Counted from the stretch's first letter, positions 14,020 through 23,636 are shown. The stretch is DNA of 40,009 nucleotides from an uncultured Lachnospiraceae bacterium (GCA_947169935.1 CAMVRS010000011.1:1-40009); one strand, 5' to 3'. Notes: generated by a model from the sequence alone, not told the origin. Numbers and translations: made by a program.

Positions 14020-15496
14020 GCTGGCGGGTCTCCCCCTTTCACATAAGATAAGCGGTATATTCATACTGGCCAATCTGATGACTTTTATCGTTGATATCGC
14101 ACTGCTGCTGAGTATAAACAGGATGTCTGTTGATATGGAAGGCACCTATCGTGAAAACAGCCATCTGAACGTTATGCTGGAAGCCTTGGACGGCGTACAG
14201 CGTACCATGACGGAATATCTGAATTCCAAATCCACGGATTCGCTTTCCGATTATTATATGTCGGAACAGCGTTATTCGGAGCTGGCCCAGGAGCTGGATG
14301 TCAAAGTAAGCGACAGGGCCTATGACAGGATGGAACGTAATATCCATTATATGTCGGAGGATTATCTGGGCATGGTATCCCGTACCATCGAGGCTAAGCG
14401 AGGCAGGAATGTTGAGAGGTACAGAGTCAGTTTTGAGGAGGCTACAAGAAAATACGAATATATCAAAGCCTATATCCGAAGCCTTAATGAAGAGCAGTTC
14501 GTAAGTAACTCTGTTAAATATACCAATCTGGCAAGGCGTTTCAGAAAGCTGGAGATCTTTGCGGTGGTCGTAATGTTTGCGGTGCTCTTCAGCAGTGCCT
14601 TTGTCATAACCGGTATCATCAGGAATCTGATACAGCCTCTGGGCGCGCTGGCAAAGAGCGCCGGCGAAGTGGCAAACGGTAATCTGGAAGCAAAGCTGCC
14701 TGAGAGTACGAACAACGATGAGATAGGAAGACTGACCGTTGCTTTCGGAAAGATGATGGTCAGCATAAGAGAGTATATCGAAAAGCTCCGCATGAGTATG
14801 GAAAAGGAAAGAGTCATGCAGGAGAAGGAACTGATGATGGAGACCCATCTGAAGGATGCACAGCTGAAATATCTCCGCGCACAGATAAATCCCCATTTCC
14901 TGTTCAACACCCTTAATGCCGGCGCACAGCTTGCCATGATGGAAGGCGCGGACAGGACCTACGAATATGTGCAGACCGTTGCAGACTTCTTCCGTTATAA
15001 CGTTAAGAAGCAGGACGAGCTGGTCAGTATTGAAAACGAAGTGGATCTGGTGGATAATTACATCCGCATACTGAACGTGCGTTTTTCCGGGGATATACAT
15101 TATGACCAGCAGGTTGATGAAAGGCTGCTTAAGGTAAAGATGCCGGGGATGATACTTCAGCCCATCGTTGAGAACGCCGTAAATCATGGTATAAGGGAGA
15201 TGGGTGATAAAGGTCATATACTCCTGAGGGTCTATCGTGATGAGGACAGGGTTTTTATTTCCGTAAAAGATAACGGAAAGGGTATGAGCCGTGAAGATAT
15301 CGATAAGCTGATAGGCGGCGAATGGAGATACGAGGAAAGCGCGGGTGATTCAAACGGCGTAGGTATGGATAACGTGATCGCAAGATTGAAATTATTCAGT
15401 GAAAGAGAAGATGTTATACAAATAAACAGTGAAGGAAAGGACATGGGAACGGAAGTAGTGATAAGCCTGCCCTATGTTAATGATACAGAGGTGTGA
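14009..15496 (+). CDS. LytS/YesM-family sensor histidine kinase
   Basis: This 495-aa membrane kinase has TM1 (about 17-37), an extracellular helical region (about 38-180), TM2 (about 185-207), HAMP (about 208-262), the His_kinase domain with phospho-acceptor H296 in QINPHFLFNTLN, and a HATPase_c domain (N box VENAVNHG, G1 DNGKG, G2 SNGVGMDN). No cytoplasmic PAS or GAF is present, so the signal must arrive through the outside or membrane part, consistent with the adjacent sugar-binding sensor gene. GGAGGA lies upstream of the ATG. The response regulator starts 3 bases after its stop. It is expected to phosphorylate that regulator in response to sugar. Confidence 0.92.
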   Translation: MRSKLAGLPLSHKISGIFILANLMTFIVDIALLLSINRMSVDMEGTYRENSHLNVMLEALDGVQRTMTEYLNSKSTDSLSDYYMSEQRYSELAQELDVKVSDRAYDRMERNIHYMSEDYLGMVSRTIEAKRGRNVERYRVSFEEATRKYEYIKAYIRSLNEEQFVSNSVKYTNLARRFRKLEIFAVVVMFAVLFSSAFVITGIIRNLIQPLGALAKSAGEVANGNLEAKLPESTNNDEIGRLTVAFGKMMVSIREYIEKLRMSMEKERVMQEKELMMETHLKDAQLKYLRAQINPHFLFNTLNAGAQLAMMEGADRTYEYVQTVADFFRYNVKKQDELVSIENEVDLVDNYIRILNVRFSGDIHYDQQVDERLLKVKMPGMILQPIVENAVNHGIREMGDKGHILLRVYRDEDRVFISVKDNGKGMSREDIDKLIGGEWRYEESAGDSNGVGMDNVIARLKLFSEREDVIQINSEGKDMGTEVVISLPYVNDTEV

Positions 15497-15499
15497 CGA

Positions 15500-17095
15500 A
15501 TGTACAGGATACTGCTGGCTGATGATGAAGGTATCGTTATCGATTCCATGAAATATATCATAGAAAAGGAATTCGGTGACGAATGCGAGGTGGAGTTTGC
15601 AAAGACGGGAAGATCGGTAATAGAACTGGCGGAAAGCTTCCGTCCGGATATTGCCGTAATGGATATACAGATGCCCGGCATCAACGGGATAGAGGCTATG
15701 AAGGAGATCAGGAAATTCTCCGTGAACACGGTCTTTATCGTGATGAGTGCCTACGATAAATTTGATTATGCACAGGAAGCCATCAAACTGGGCGTTCTGG
15801 AATATATAAACAAACCCATGGAGAAGACCAAGTTTGTCATGGTTCTTAAGAAAGCCATGGAGGAGATAGATTTAAAGAGAAAGAAGCGCAGCGAGGATCT
15901 TCTGGTAAGGGAAAAACTGGAGAATGTTGAGCCCATCATAGAAAACGGTCTCATCTATAATATACTTTTCCAGGAACATTTTGATGAGGATATTGATAAT
16001 TACAAGACCATCCTGGGAGTGGATGCAGGCTACGGCTACATGATGTGCCTGGTATGCGGCGATACCCAGGAAGGCAATCATATGACCAACGCCGTGGGAA
16101 GTTCCGTAAAGATATCAACACATTACCAGGAATTACGCAGCAGTCTTAAGGAATTCTTTCCCTGCAAGGTGGGTTCCGTTATGGGTAATAAGGTAGCGAT
16201 CCTGGTTCCTTTTTCCGATGACGAGATGGAATATAACGCCAGGATAGAATTGATCGAAAAGGGAAGAGAGCTTATAAGATATCTTCGCAAGAAATTCGGC
16301 TTCAGTTTCCGTCTGGGAGTGGGACGTATCAAACCCATCAGGCAGCTGGTAAAATCCTACAGGGAAGCGCAGAATGCGCTGATAGCATCTACGGGACAGG
16401 TGGCCCATGCCGACGATCTGCCCATAGGCTGTGATTACGAGAAAGATTACCCTGTTGATCTGGAAAAAGGACTGCTGGAAAGCGTGGGCAGGGGCGATCT
16501 GAGCGAGGCTTCCATGTATGCGGAAAGATTTGTGGAATGGATGAAGAGCTTTGACGGCGGCAATATCATGGCTATCCGTTTAAAGATACTGGAGTTCACC
16601 CTGCGTGCGGAGAGTCTTGCATACGAGAACGGAGGTATGACTTACCGCTTCGGATCCAGGGATTCCTATCTGCCGGAGATAATGTCCATGGAAAGCGTGG
16701 ATGAGCTGAAGGTCTGGTTTTTGAGTAAACTTACTACTGCATGCCGTAATATAGGCAGCAAGAGGCAGGAGCGATCTACCGATATCATAAAGAATGCAAG
16801 GGATTATATCGGGGATAATTATTCGAAGGATATAACCCTTGATGATGTATCAAGGGTAGTAAATATCTCGCCTTATTATTTCAGCAAACTATTTAAAGAA
16901 GCTACAGGCGAGAACTTTATAGAATATCTTACTAATCTCAGGATAGAAAAAGCCAAGGAACTGCTGGGTAAAGCCGAGCTGTCAATGAAGGAGATCTGCG
17001 CCATGTGCGGTTATTCGGATCCCAATTATTTCAGCCGTACTTTTAAGAAGAATGTCGGACTGACTCCGACGGAATACAGGGAGAAAAATGCGTAA
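15500..17095 (+). CDS. YesN-family response regulator with AraC-type DNA-binding domain
   Basis: A 531-aa cytoplasmic activator. The N-terminal receiver domain (1-120) has the acidic pair D8/D9, phospho-acceptor D55 in VMDIQMPG and the conserved Lys in INKPMEK. A long middle region (about 130-415) is the typical YesN linker. The C-terminal AraC/XylS double helix-turn-helix spans about 430-530 (ISPYYFSKLFKEATGENFIE and MCGYSDPNYFSRTFKKNVG). It is the partner of the kinase at 14009. The likely target is the downstream sugar transporter operon (18337-23516), whose leader holds a hairpin-forming inverted repeat. Its 3' end overlaps the next binding-protein gene by 8 bases. Confidence 0.92.
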   Translation: MYRILLADDEGIVIDSMKYIIEKEFGDECEVEFAKTGRSVIELAESFRPDIAVMDIQMPGINGIEAMKEIRKFSVNTVFIVMSAYDKFDYAQEAIKLGVLEYINKPMEKTKFVMVLKKAMEEIDLKRKKRSEDLLVREKLENVEPIIENGLIYNILFQEHFDEDIDNYKTILGVDAGYGYMMCLVCGDTQEGNHMTNAVGSSVKISTHYQELRSSLKEFFPCKVGSVMGNKVAILVPFSDDEMEYNARIELIEKGRELIRYLRKKFGFSFRLGVGRIKPIRQLVKSYREAQNALIASTGQVAHADDLPIGCDYEKDYPVDLEKGLLESVGRGDLSEASMYAERFVEWMKSFDGGNIMAIRLKILEFTLRAESLAYENGGMTYRFGSRDSYLPEIMSMESVDELKVWFLSKLTTACRNIGSKRQERSTDIIKNARDYIGDNYSKDITLDDVSRVVNISPYYFSKLFKEATGENFIEYLTNLRIEKAKELLGKAELSMKEICAMCGYSDPNYFSRTFKKNVGLTPTEYREKNA

Positions 17096-18137
17096 GTTAA
17101 AGAAGTATATTTTATTGCTGGCGATGTTTGCCATGCTGGTTCTGTCGCTGGGGGCATGTCAGAAAAATGAAGCTTCCGTTGAAAACGGGTCAGCGGAGGA
17201 GGAAAAGAAGCTTTCCATAGGTATGAGTTTTGATTCCTTCGTAATAGAAAGATGGCAGAAAGACCGCGATATCTTTGTGCAGGCAGCCAAGGAACTGGGG
17301 GCGGAAGTGAATGTGCAGAACGCCAGCGGTGATGTGGAAGAGCAGCGCAGGCAGATAGAGTATCTTATTAAAAAGGGCGTGGATGTGCTGGTCATCGTAT
17401 GTATCGATTCCGATGCGCTGACCGAATCAGTGGCGGCAGCAAAGAATGAAGGCATCAAAGTCATTGCCTACGACCGTCTGATAAATAATGCAGACATAGA
17501 TCTGTACATATCTTTTGATAATGAGATGGTGGGAACCCTGATGGGCCAGAGTCTTATACAGGAAGGGCTGTCCGGCGGCAAGGTTATAATGATAGGAGGA
17601 TCGCCTGCGGATAATAACGTATCCCTGGTGGAAAACGCCTTTATCAAAGTGATGAATAACTATGGGGTAGAAATATTGGACAGTACCCATTGCGACGGCT
17701 GGCGGGCAGAACTGGCGGCAGATTATATATATGAACACCGCGACCTGGTAGCCCAGTGCGACGCCATTATGTGCGGAAACGATAACGTGGCAAGCCAGGT
17801 GGCAAGTTCCCTGGCAGTACAGAGGCTTGCGGGAAAGATAATGGTAACGGGACAGGATGCGGATCTGGAGGCCTGCCAGAGGATAGTGGAAGGCACGCAG
17901 ATAATGACGGTATATAAACCTGTGGAAAAGCTTGCCAGAAGGGCTGCGGAATGTGCAGTGGCGCTGGCAAGGGGAGAAGAGATAACAGGCTCTGATGTGG
18001 GAGAGATAGATAACGGAGGAAAAACACTGCCCTTTGTGCGTCTGGAGCCTATAAAGGTTACCAGAGAAAACATGGATGAGGTGATAATCGACAGCGGATT
18101 CCATTCAAAAGAGGAAGTTTATCTGAATGTAAAGTGA
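17088..18137 (+). CDS. Xylose-type sugar-binding lipoprotein (XylF-like)
   Basis: A 349-aa lipoprotein. Signal peptide with lipobox LGAC (C24), then a type 1 periplasmic-binding fold close to the D-xylose/ChvE group: EQRRQIEYLIKKGVDVLVIV, VIAYDRLINNADIDLYISFD and MVTGQDADLEACQRIVEGTQ are characteristic segments. It overlaps the response regulator by 8 bases and is followed by an intrinsic terminator. It therefore belongs to the sensor operon rather than to the transporter operon, which has its own abundant binding protein. It may deliver sugar to the transporter at low expression, or serve as a second sensing protein for the kinase. Confidence 0.87.
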   Translation: MRKLKKYILLLAMFAMLVLSLGACQKNEASVENGSAEEEKKLSIGMSFDSFVIERWQKDRDIFVQAAKELGAEVNVQNASGDVEEQRRQIEYLIKKGVDVLVIVCIDSDALTESVAAAKNEGIKVIAYDRLINNADIDLYISFDNEMVGTLMGQSLIQEGLSGGKVIMIGGSPADNNVSLVENAFIKVMNNYGVEILDSTHCDGWRAELAADYIYEHRDLVAQCDAIMCGNDNVASQVASSLAVQRLAGKIMVTGQDADLEACQRIVEGTQIMTVYKPVEKLARRAAECAVALARGEEITGSDVGEIDNGGKTLPFVRLEPIKVTRENMDEVIIDSGFHSKEEVYLNVK

Positions 18138-18165
18138 TCTGATGTGGACATATTTGTGATATCCG

Positions 18166-18204
18166 GCCGGTGCTATGCCAAAAAAATGCTAGCACCGGCT
18201 TTTT
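18166..18204 (+). terminator. Intrinsic terminator ending the sensor operon
   Basis: GCCGGTGCTA (18166-18175) pairs with TAGCACCGGC (18190-18199) with a 14-base loop, followed by five T residues. It separates the sensor/regulator operon from the transporter operon. Confidence 0.85.
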
Positions 18205-18282
18205 GCGTAAAAAAAACAAAACAAAAAAATGAAGAACTTTGCAAGCATCTTCTATTTGACCCGTGTTATTATCGTGCCATCA

Positions 18283-18301
18283 GGAACCGGCAGTCGGTTC
18301 C
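18283..18301 (+). promoter_or_regulatory. Inverted repeat in the leader of the ChvE-like gene
   Basis: GGAACCG (18283-18289) and CGGTTCC (18295-18301) form a 7-bp perfect inverted repeat 36 bases before the start codon, without a T run. It may be a 5'-end mRNA-stabilising hairpin or a regulator site. No convincing promoter could be fixed in 18205-18282 (TTGACC at 18256 has no good -10 partner), which would fit an activator-dependent promoter. Confidence 0.4.
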
Positions 18302-18336
18302 ATTCTCACAAAAAATTTAAATGGGAGGAATTAAAA

Positions 18337-19503
18337 ATGAAGATGCAGAGATTAGCAAAAATGTTCCTGGGCGCTACACTTGCAGTTTCCATGCTTGCAG
18401 GATGTACAGGTGATAACGGAGGAGCAGCAAGCACAGACGGCGGCAACGCAGGAAGCAGTACCACTACTGCTACATCTACCACTTCTGACAGTGGCAATAC
18501 CGATACCGCTCCCGCTCCTGCAAACGGAACCAAGGTTGGTGTATCAATGCCTACCAAGGATCTGCAGAGATGGAATCAGGACGGCGCCAACATGGAGAGC
18601 CAGTTAAAGCAGGCAGGCTACGAAGTAGAGCTTCAGTTCGCAGCTAACGATGTTCAGCAGCAGCTGTCACAGATCGAGAACATGATCTCCAACGGATGCG
18701 ATGTACTGGTTATCGCAGCTATCGAGGGTTCTTCACTTGGTGAGGCTCTTGACATGGCTAAGGGCGCAGGCATCCCCGTTATCGCTTACGACCGTCTGCT
18801 CATGAACTCCGATGCAGTTTCCTATTACGCAACCTTCGATAACTACAAGGTTGGTACCGTTCAGGGTACATACGTAAAGGATACCCTTGATCTGGACAAT
18901 GCAGCAGGACCTTTCAACATTGAGTTCACCGCAGGTGATCCCGGTGATAACAATGCAGGTTACTTCTTCAACGGTGCTTACGATGTACTTAAGGGCTACA
19001 TCGATAGCGGCAAGCTGGTAGTTGTTTCCGGTCAGAAGACCTTTGATGAAGTTGCAACTCCTACCTGGGCAACTGAGACCGCTCAGTCCAGAGCAGAGAA
19101 CATTCTTTCTTCATACTATGCAGACGGAACCAACGTAGATGTATGGCTTTGCTCAAACGACTCCACCGCACTTGGTGTTGAGAACGCTCTTGCAGCAAAC
19201 TATAACGGAACTTATCCCATCATCACAGGTCAGGACTGCGATATCCAGAACACCAAGAACATGATCGCAGGCAAGCAGTCAATGTCAGTATTCAAGGATA
19301 CCCGTACACTTGCTTCTCAGGTTGTTAAGATGGTTGGCCAGATCATCAATGGCGAGACCGTTGATGTGAACGATACCTCTACCTATAACAATGGCGTGAT
19401 AACCGTTCCTTCATTCCTTTGCGAGCCTGTATTTGCAGATGCAGATAACTACAAGACCATCCTGATCGATTCCGGATACTATACCGAGGATCAGTTAAAG
19501 TAA
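18337..19503 (+). CDS. chvE: Multiple-monosaccharide-binding lipoprotein (ChvE-like)
   Basis: A 388-aa lipoprotein with signal peptide and lipobox LAGC (C23), then a Ser/Thr/Ala-rich linker (about 24-65) and a type 1 periplasmic-binding fold. GVSMPTKDLQRWNQDGANM, QLSQIENMISNGCDVLVIAA, AYDRLLMNSDAVSYYATFDN and ITGQDCDIQNTKNMIAGKQS follow the ChvE pattern closely. The real start is ATG 18337 with GGGAGGA upstream. Codon use is strongly biased, as in highly expressed genes. It is followed by a stem-loop without a T run before the ATPase gene, the usual way to keep the binding protein more abundant than the rest. Substrate range inferred from the family: xylose, glucose, arabinose and galactose-type monosaccharides. 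Confidence 0.9.
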   Translation: MKMQRLAKMFLGATLAVSMLAGCTGDNGGAASTDGGNAGSSTTTATSTTSDSGNTDTAPAPANGTKVGVSMPTKDLQRWNQDGANMESQLKQAGYEVELQFAANDVQQQLSQIENMISNGCDVLVIAAIEGSSLGEALDMAKGAGIPVIAYDRLLMNSDAVSYYATFDNYKVGTVQGTYVKDTLDLDNAAGPFNIEFTAGDPGDNNAGYFFNGAYDVLKGYIDSGKLVVVSGQKTFDEVATPTWATETAQSRAENILSSYYADGTNVDVWLCSNDSTALGVENALAANYNGTYPIITGQDCDIQNTKNMIAGKQSMSVFKDTRTLASQVVKMVGQIINGETVDVNDTSTYNNGVITVPSFLCEPVFADADNYKTILIDSGYYTEDQLK

Positions 19504-19527
19504 GAAAAAGCAGTATTTGATAATAGG

Positions 19528-19551
19528 GCAGGCGGGACAAAACCCGCCTGC
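19528..19551 (+). other. Stem-loop between binding-protein and ATPase genes
   Basis: GCAGGCGGG (19528-19536) and CCCGCCTGC (19543-19551) form a perfect 9-bp stem with loop ACAAAA, followed by TTATAT rather than a T run. It is likely a 3'-stabilising or partial-termination element that sets the binding protein to ATPase ratio. Confidence 0.65.
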
Positions 19552-19620
19552 TTATATCGAGGGAGAACAGTTTTTGGACAGCCCGGAGCATTTGATCCGG
19601 GTAAGATAGGAGGGATATTT

Positions 19621-21159
19621 TTGGGCAGGATATTACTCGAAATGAAAAATATTACCAAGACCTTCCCCGGGGTTAAGGCGCTGGATAATGTAAACCTTCA
19701 GGTTGAAGAAGGTGAGATACATGCACTGGTTGGTGAGAACGGGGCCGGTAAGTCTACATTGATGAACGTGCTTAGCGGTATATATCCCTACGGAAGTTAT
19801 GAGGGAGATATAATTTATAACGGTGAGATATGCCAGTTTCAGAAGATAACCGATTCCGAGAAAAAGGGGATCGTTATAATACATCAGGAATTAGCTCTGG
19901 TACCCCAGATGTCGATAGGCGAGAATATGTTTCTTGGCAATGAGAGGGGAAAGAAGAGCGCGATCAACTGGAATGAAACATACAGTGAGGCGGATAAATA
20001 TCTTAAGATGGTAGGTCTTTCAGAATCCTCACGTGTGCTGATCAAGGATATAGGAACAGGTAAACAGCAGCTTGTTGAGATAGCAAAAGCACTGGCAAAA
20101 AATGCAAAACTGCTTATTCTTGATGAGCCCACGTCTTCACTGAACGAAACGGATTCCAGAGCTCTGCTGGATCTGATGCTCGAATTCAAAAAACAGGGAA
20201 TGACCATGATCATCATTACGCATAAGCTTAATGAGGTCGTATATGTTGCCGATAAGATCACAGTTGTCCGCGACGGTTCTACTGTAGAGACTCTGGACTG
20301 CCATTCGATCGCGATCAGCGAAGACCGCATCATCAGAGGAATGGTAGGACGTGAGATCACAGACCGTTTCCCCAAGAGAAGCGGTGTTGAGATCGGCGAT
20401 ATAAATATGGAAGTTGATAACTGGACTGTATATCATCCCCTCTATGCAGAACGCAAGGTTGTGGATAATGTAAACATGAACGTCGGAGCAGGTGAAGTGG
20501 TAGGTATCTACGGACTGATGGGTGCCGGCAGAACAGAGCTGGCAATGAGTATCTTCGGACGTTCCTACGGTGCGGATATCACGGGTACCCTTAAGATAAA
20601 AGGTGAAGAAGTTACATTAAAGAATCCCAGGGAAGCCATCAATGCGCATCTGGCTTATGTGACTGAGGACAGAAAAGGAAACGGACTTGTTCTTTCAAAT
20701 CCCATCCGTGTCAATACTTCACTGGCAAATATGGCGGGAGTCAGCAAAAACGGCGTCATCGATGTTGATAAGGAATATCAGGTGGCAGTTGAATATAAGG
20801 ATAAGTTAAAAACAAAGACTCCTTCGGTTGAGCAGAATGTAGGCAATCTTTCCGGCGGTAACCAGCAGAAAGTTCTGCTTGCAAAATGGATGTTCACTAA
20901 CCCTGATATACTGATCTTAGACGAGCCTACCAGAGGTATCGACGTAGGTGCAAAGTACGAGATCTACTGTATCATCAACGATCTGGTAAAATCCGGAAAA
21001 TCGGTGGTTATGATATCTTCCGAGCTTCCCGAGGTTATAGGTATGAGCGACCGTATCTATATAATGAACGAAGGTAAGTTTGTCGGTGAGATGAAAGCAG
21101 AAGATGCTACGCAGGAGAATATCATGGCCTGCATCTTGCAGTCAGGGAGGGGCGAATAA
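19621..21159 (+). CDS. mmsA: Multiple-monosaccharide ABC transporter ATP-binding protein
   Basis: A 512-aa double ATPase of the sugar (RbsA/XylG/GguA) type. The first domain has Walker [10 protein letters not shown] (38-46), a degenerate signature ([14 protein letters not shown]) and Walker [12 protein letters not shown]. The second has the degenerate Walker A region [11 protein letters not shown], the signature [15 protein letters not shown] and Walker [21 protein letters not shown] after the first Walker A is characteristic of the multiple-monosaccharide subgroup. The start is a TTG at 19621 with AGGAGGG upstream; the ATG at 19642 lacks a ribosome binding site and would cut conserved sequence. 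It is followed by two permeases with 2- and 12-base gaps. Confidence 0.92.
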   Translation: MGRILLEMKNITKTFPGVKALDNVNLQVEEGEIHALVGENGAGKSTLMNVLSGIYPYGSYEGDIIYNGEICQFQKITDSEKKGIVIIHQELALVPQMSIGENMFLGNERGKKSAINWNETYSEADKYLKMVGLSESSRVLIKDIGTGKQQLVEIAKALAKNAKLLILDEPTSSLNETDSRALLDLMLEFKKQGMTMIIITHKLNEVVYVADKITVVRDGSTVETLDCHSIAISEDRIIRGMVGREITDRFPKRSGVEIGDINMEVDNWTVYHPLYAERKVVDNVNMNVGAGEVVGIYGLMGAGRTELAMSIFGRSYGADITGTLKIKGEEVTLKNPREAINAHLAYVTEDRKGNGLVLSNPIRVNTSLANMAGVSKNGVIDVDKEYQVAVEYKDKLKTKTPSVEQNVGNLSGGNQQKVLLAKWMFTNPDILILDEPTRGIDVGAKYEIYCIINDLVKSGKSVVMISSELPEVIGMSDRIYIMNEGKFVGEMKAEDATQENIMACILQSGRGE

Positions 21160-21161
21160 GT

Positions 21162-22334
21162 ATGAGTATAAAAATTCAGGATATATTAAAAAAATATACT
21201 ATGGTCTTTGCCCTCATAGCAGTTGTCATTTTCTTTTATGTGACGACTTCGGGAAAGATACTTCTTCCGCAGAACATTAATAACCTTATCTCACAGAATG
21301 CATACGTTTTCGTACTGGCAGCAGGTATGCTGCTCTGCATACTGACCGGAGGTAACATCGATCTGGCTGTAGGTTCTGTGGTATGTTTCGTCGGCGGTAT
21401 CGGTGCGGTTGTCATGGACAAGAATATCAATGTATGGATAGCCGTAGCGATAATGCTGATAGGCGGACTTCTGGTAGGTGCATGGCAGGGCTTCTGGATA
21501 GCATATGTTAAGGTACCTCCGTTCATTGCAACACTGGCAGGCATGTATGCCTTCCGCGGTCTGGCAAACGTGGTAATGCAGGGTCTTACAATAGGTATTG
21601 ATAACACCACCTTCCTTAATGTTTTCGGTGGCGGCGCAGACTGCTACATTCCGGATTTCCTTAAGATGGAAGGCGTTGATCTGAACATCACCTGCATGCT
21701 GGCCGGTATCATCGTAGTTGCACTTTTCGCATTATTTGTAATAAAGAACAGACTGGATGCAAAGTCAAAGGGTTTCGATATAGCTCCCCTTTATCAGGAT
21801 ATCATCAAGCTGGTTGCTGTAGGTGCTTCCGTTCTCTGGATCTTCTACAAGCTGGCTAAATACAAAGGTATCCCCGCAGGTCTGATCTGGATAGCGGTCG
21901 TACTGCTTGCATACGGATACATTACTTCCAAGACCACAATAGGCCGTTACCTTTATGCAGTAGGCGGTAACGAAAAAGCAACCAGACTTTCCGGTATAGA
22001 TTCACGCAAGGTATTCTTCTTCGCATATATCAATATGGGTCTGATGGCAGGACTTGGCGGTATACTTACTATAGCAAGAGCATCAGGCGCACAGCCTACT
22101 TTCGGACAGGGTTACGAAATGGATGCCATCGCGGCCTGCTTCATCGGTGGTGCTTCGGCATACGGCGGTGAAGGCGGTATCTTCGGTGTGATCATAGGTG
22201 CGGTTTTGATGGGCGTTATCAACCAGGGCATGAGTATCATGGGTATTTCAGCAAACTATCAGAAGGTTGTAAAAGGTATAGTTGTGCTGGTGGCTATCAT
22301 ATTCGATGTGCTGTCAAATAAGAAGAAAAAGTAA
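21162..22334 (+). CDS. mmsB: Multiple-monosaccharide ABC transporter permease (first copy)
   Basis: A 390-aa polytopic membrane protein of the BPD_transp_2 (RbsC/XylH/GguB) family with about ten hydrophobic segments. Conserved segments: LTGGNIDLAVGSVVCFVGG near the N-terminus, VPPFIATLAGMYAFRGLANV, TTIGRYLYAVGGNEKATRLS (the cytoplasmic coupling loop with the EAA-like role), and FIGGASAYGGEGGIFGVIIG. GGGAGGGG lies upstream. It is followed directly by a paralogue of nearly equal length, so the channel is probably a heterodimer of the two. Confidence 0.9.
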   Translation: MSIKIQDILKKYTMVFALIAVVIFFYVTTSGKILLPQNINNLISQNAYVFVLAAGMLLCILTGGNIDLAVGSVVCFVGGIGAVVMDKNINVWIAVAIMLIGGLLVGAWQGFWIAYVKVPPFIATLAGMYAFRGLANVVMQGLTIGIDNTTFLNVFGGGADCYIPDFLKMEGVDLNITCMLAGIIVVALFALFVIKNRLDAKSKGFDIAPLYQDIIKLVAVGASVLWIFYKLAKYKGIPAGLIWIAVVLLAYGYITSKTTIGRYLYAVGGNEKATRLSGIDSRKVFFFAYINMGLMAGLGGILTIARASGAQPTFGQGYEMDAIAACFIGGASAYGGEGGIFGVIIGAVLMGVINQGMSIMGISANYQKVVKGIVVLVAIIFDVLSNKKKK

Positions 22335-22346
22335 GGAGAGAGAGTC

Positions 22347-23516
22347 ATGGCTAAATTTTTGGAAACATTAAAAAAGTATGCAATGCTTATAATCCTTGTC
22401 CTGGTATATATCTTTTTCGTAGTGATGACTAAAGGCATGATGTTCTCACCTCTGAACTTCAACGCCCTGATCACTCAGAACGCTTATGTATTTATACTGG
22501 CGACAGGTATGCTGATGTGTATGCTGACCGGTGGTAATATCGATCTCTCCTGCGGATCTTTCGTCTGCCTCATGGGAGCTATCGGTGGTATCCTTATGGT
22601 TGTCAAGGAATTGCCTGCCGGAACATCGATCTTTATAATGCTGCTGATAGGTGTGGCTTACGGCTGTCTCCTTGGTTTCCTGGTAGCATATGTAAACATT
22701 CCCCCCTGGATCGCAACACTGGCAGGTTATCTGGCATTCCGCGGATTGGGAACAGCACTGCTTTCCGCTAACAGTAAGACGGGCAGTATCGCTCCTTTCC
22801 CCCAGACCTTCCTGTCACTGTTCTCCGGCAAGATCTTTGAAACAAAGATCAACGAGCTGAACATTGTATGTATGGCGGTTGGCGTGGTTGCATCAATAAT
22901 AGTTGTAGCTGTTAATTTCCTTAACAGGGCAAACAGGGTAAAGAAGGGTTACGAAGCGGATTCAATGATATCCGTGATCATTAAATCGGTACTGTCTGTT
23001 GCAGTGATCATGCTCTTTGCATATAAGCTGGCAATGGCAGGCGGTATCCCCACAGTACTTGTATGGGTTGTAGCAATAGTTCTTATATACAGTTTCATCA
23101 CTTCAAAGACTACGCTGGGCAGATACTTCTATACCATAGGCGGTAACAAAGAAGCAACCAGGCTTTCCGGTGTTGATACAAAGAAGATCATGTTCTTCGC
23201 TTACCTCAACATGGCGGTCCTGACAGTCATCACTTCCTATATAGTTATCGCCCGTTTCCAGGCAGCAAATGCGCAGGCGGGAACCAACTACGAAATGGAC
23301 GCCATCGCAGCCTGCGTTGTAGGTGGTGTATCAGCATACGGCGGTTCCGGTTCCGTATTCGGAATGGTGGTCGGTGCTACTCTGATAGGTGTCATCAACC
23401 TGGGCATGCAGCTGATGAACGTTGACGCCGACTGGCAGAAGATAGTAAAAGGTATCGTGCTCCTTGGCGCAGTAGTATTTGATATACTTGCAGCCAAGAA
23501 AAACGCCAACAAGTAA
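22347..23516 (+). CDS. Multiple-monosaccharide ABC transporter permease (second copy)
   Basis: A 389-aa paralogue of the preceding permease, with the same landmarks in the same order: LTGGNIDLSCGSFVCLMGA, IPPWIATLAGYLAFRGLGTA, TTLGRYFYTIGGNKEATRLS and VVGGVSAYGGSGSVFGMVVG. Roughly half of aligned residues look identical by eye. The differences cluster in the loop after the fifth segment and at the N-terminus. AAGGAGAG lies upstream. It is the last gene of the operon and is followed by an intrinsic terminator about 90 bases on. Most MmsAB systems have one permease gene, so a tandem pair implies either duplication with specialisation or an obligate heterodimer. Confidence 0.9.
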   Translation: MAKFLETLKKYAMLIILVLVYIFFVVMTKGMMFSPLNFNALITQNAYVFILATGMLMCMLTGGNIDLSCGSFVCLMGAIGGILMVVKELPAGTSIFIMLLIGVAYGCLLGFLVAYVNIPPWIATLAGYLAFRGLGTALLSANSKTGSIAPFPQTFLSLFSGKIFETKINELNIVCMAVGVVASIIVVAVNFLNRANRVKKGYEADSMISVIIKSVLSVAVIMLFAYKLAMAGGIPTVLVWVVAIVLIYSFITSKTTLGRYFYTIGGNKEATRLSGVDTKKIMFFAYLNMAVLTVITSYIVIARFQAANAQAGTNYEMDAIAACVVGGVSAYGGSGSVFGMVVGATLIGVINLGMQLMNVDADWQKIVKGIVLLGAVVFDILAAKKNANK

Positions 23517-23602
23517 AATTTACTCAAACCGCCGGACTATCATTATAGAGCGATCGCTCCTTTCATCCACAGACGGCGGTAAACGACAGATATAAGTCAA
23601 AG

Positions 23603-23636
23603 ACAGGGCGGGGCCGAAACTCCGCTCTGTTTTTTT
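23603..23636 (+). terminator. Intrinsic terminator of the monosaccharide transporter operon
   Basis: ACAGGGCGGGG (23603-23613) pairs with CTCCGCTCTGT (23620-23630) with two G-U pairs around CCGAAA, followed by seven T residues (23630-23636). Confidence 0.85.

Noticed and set aside
14039-15217. 392-codon open frame on the minus strand
   Set aside because: It is antisense to the LytS/YesM kinase, whose motifs are clear; the minus-strand product is Cys/His/Ile-rich without any family signal and is a codon-use shadow.
23548-23559. GAGCGATCGCTC as a HIP1-type element
   Set aside because: This is a single occurrence of a GCGATCGC core with no local clustering; chance or an operator cannot be separated.
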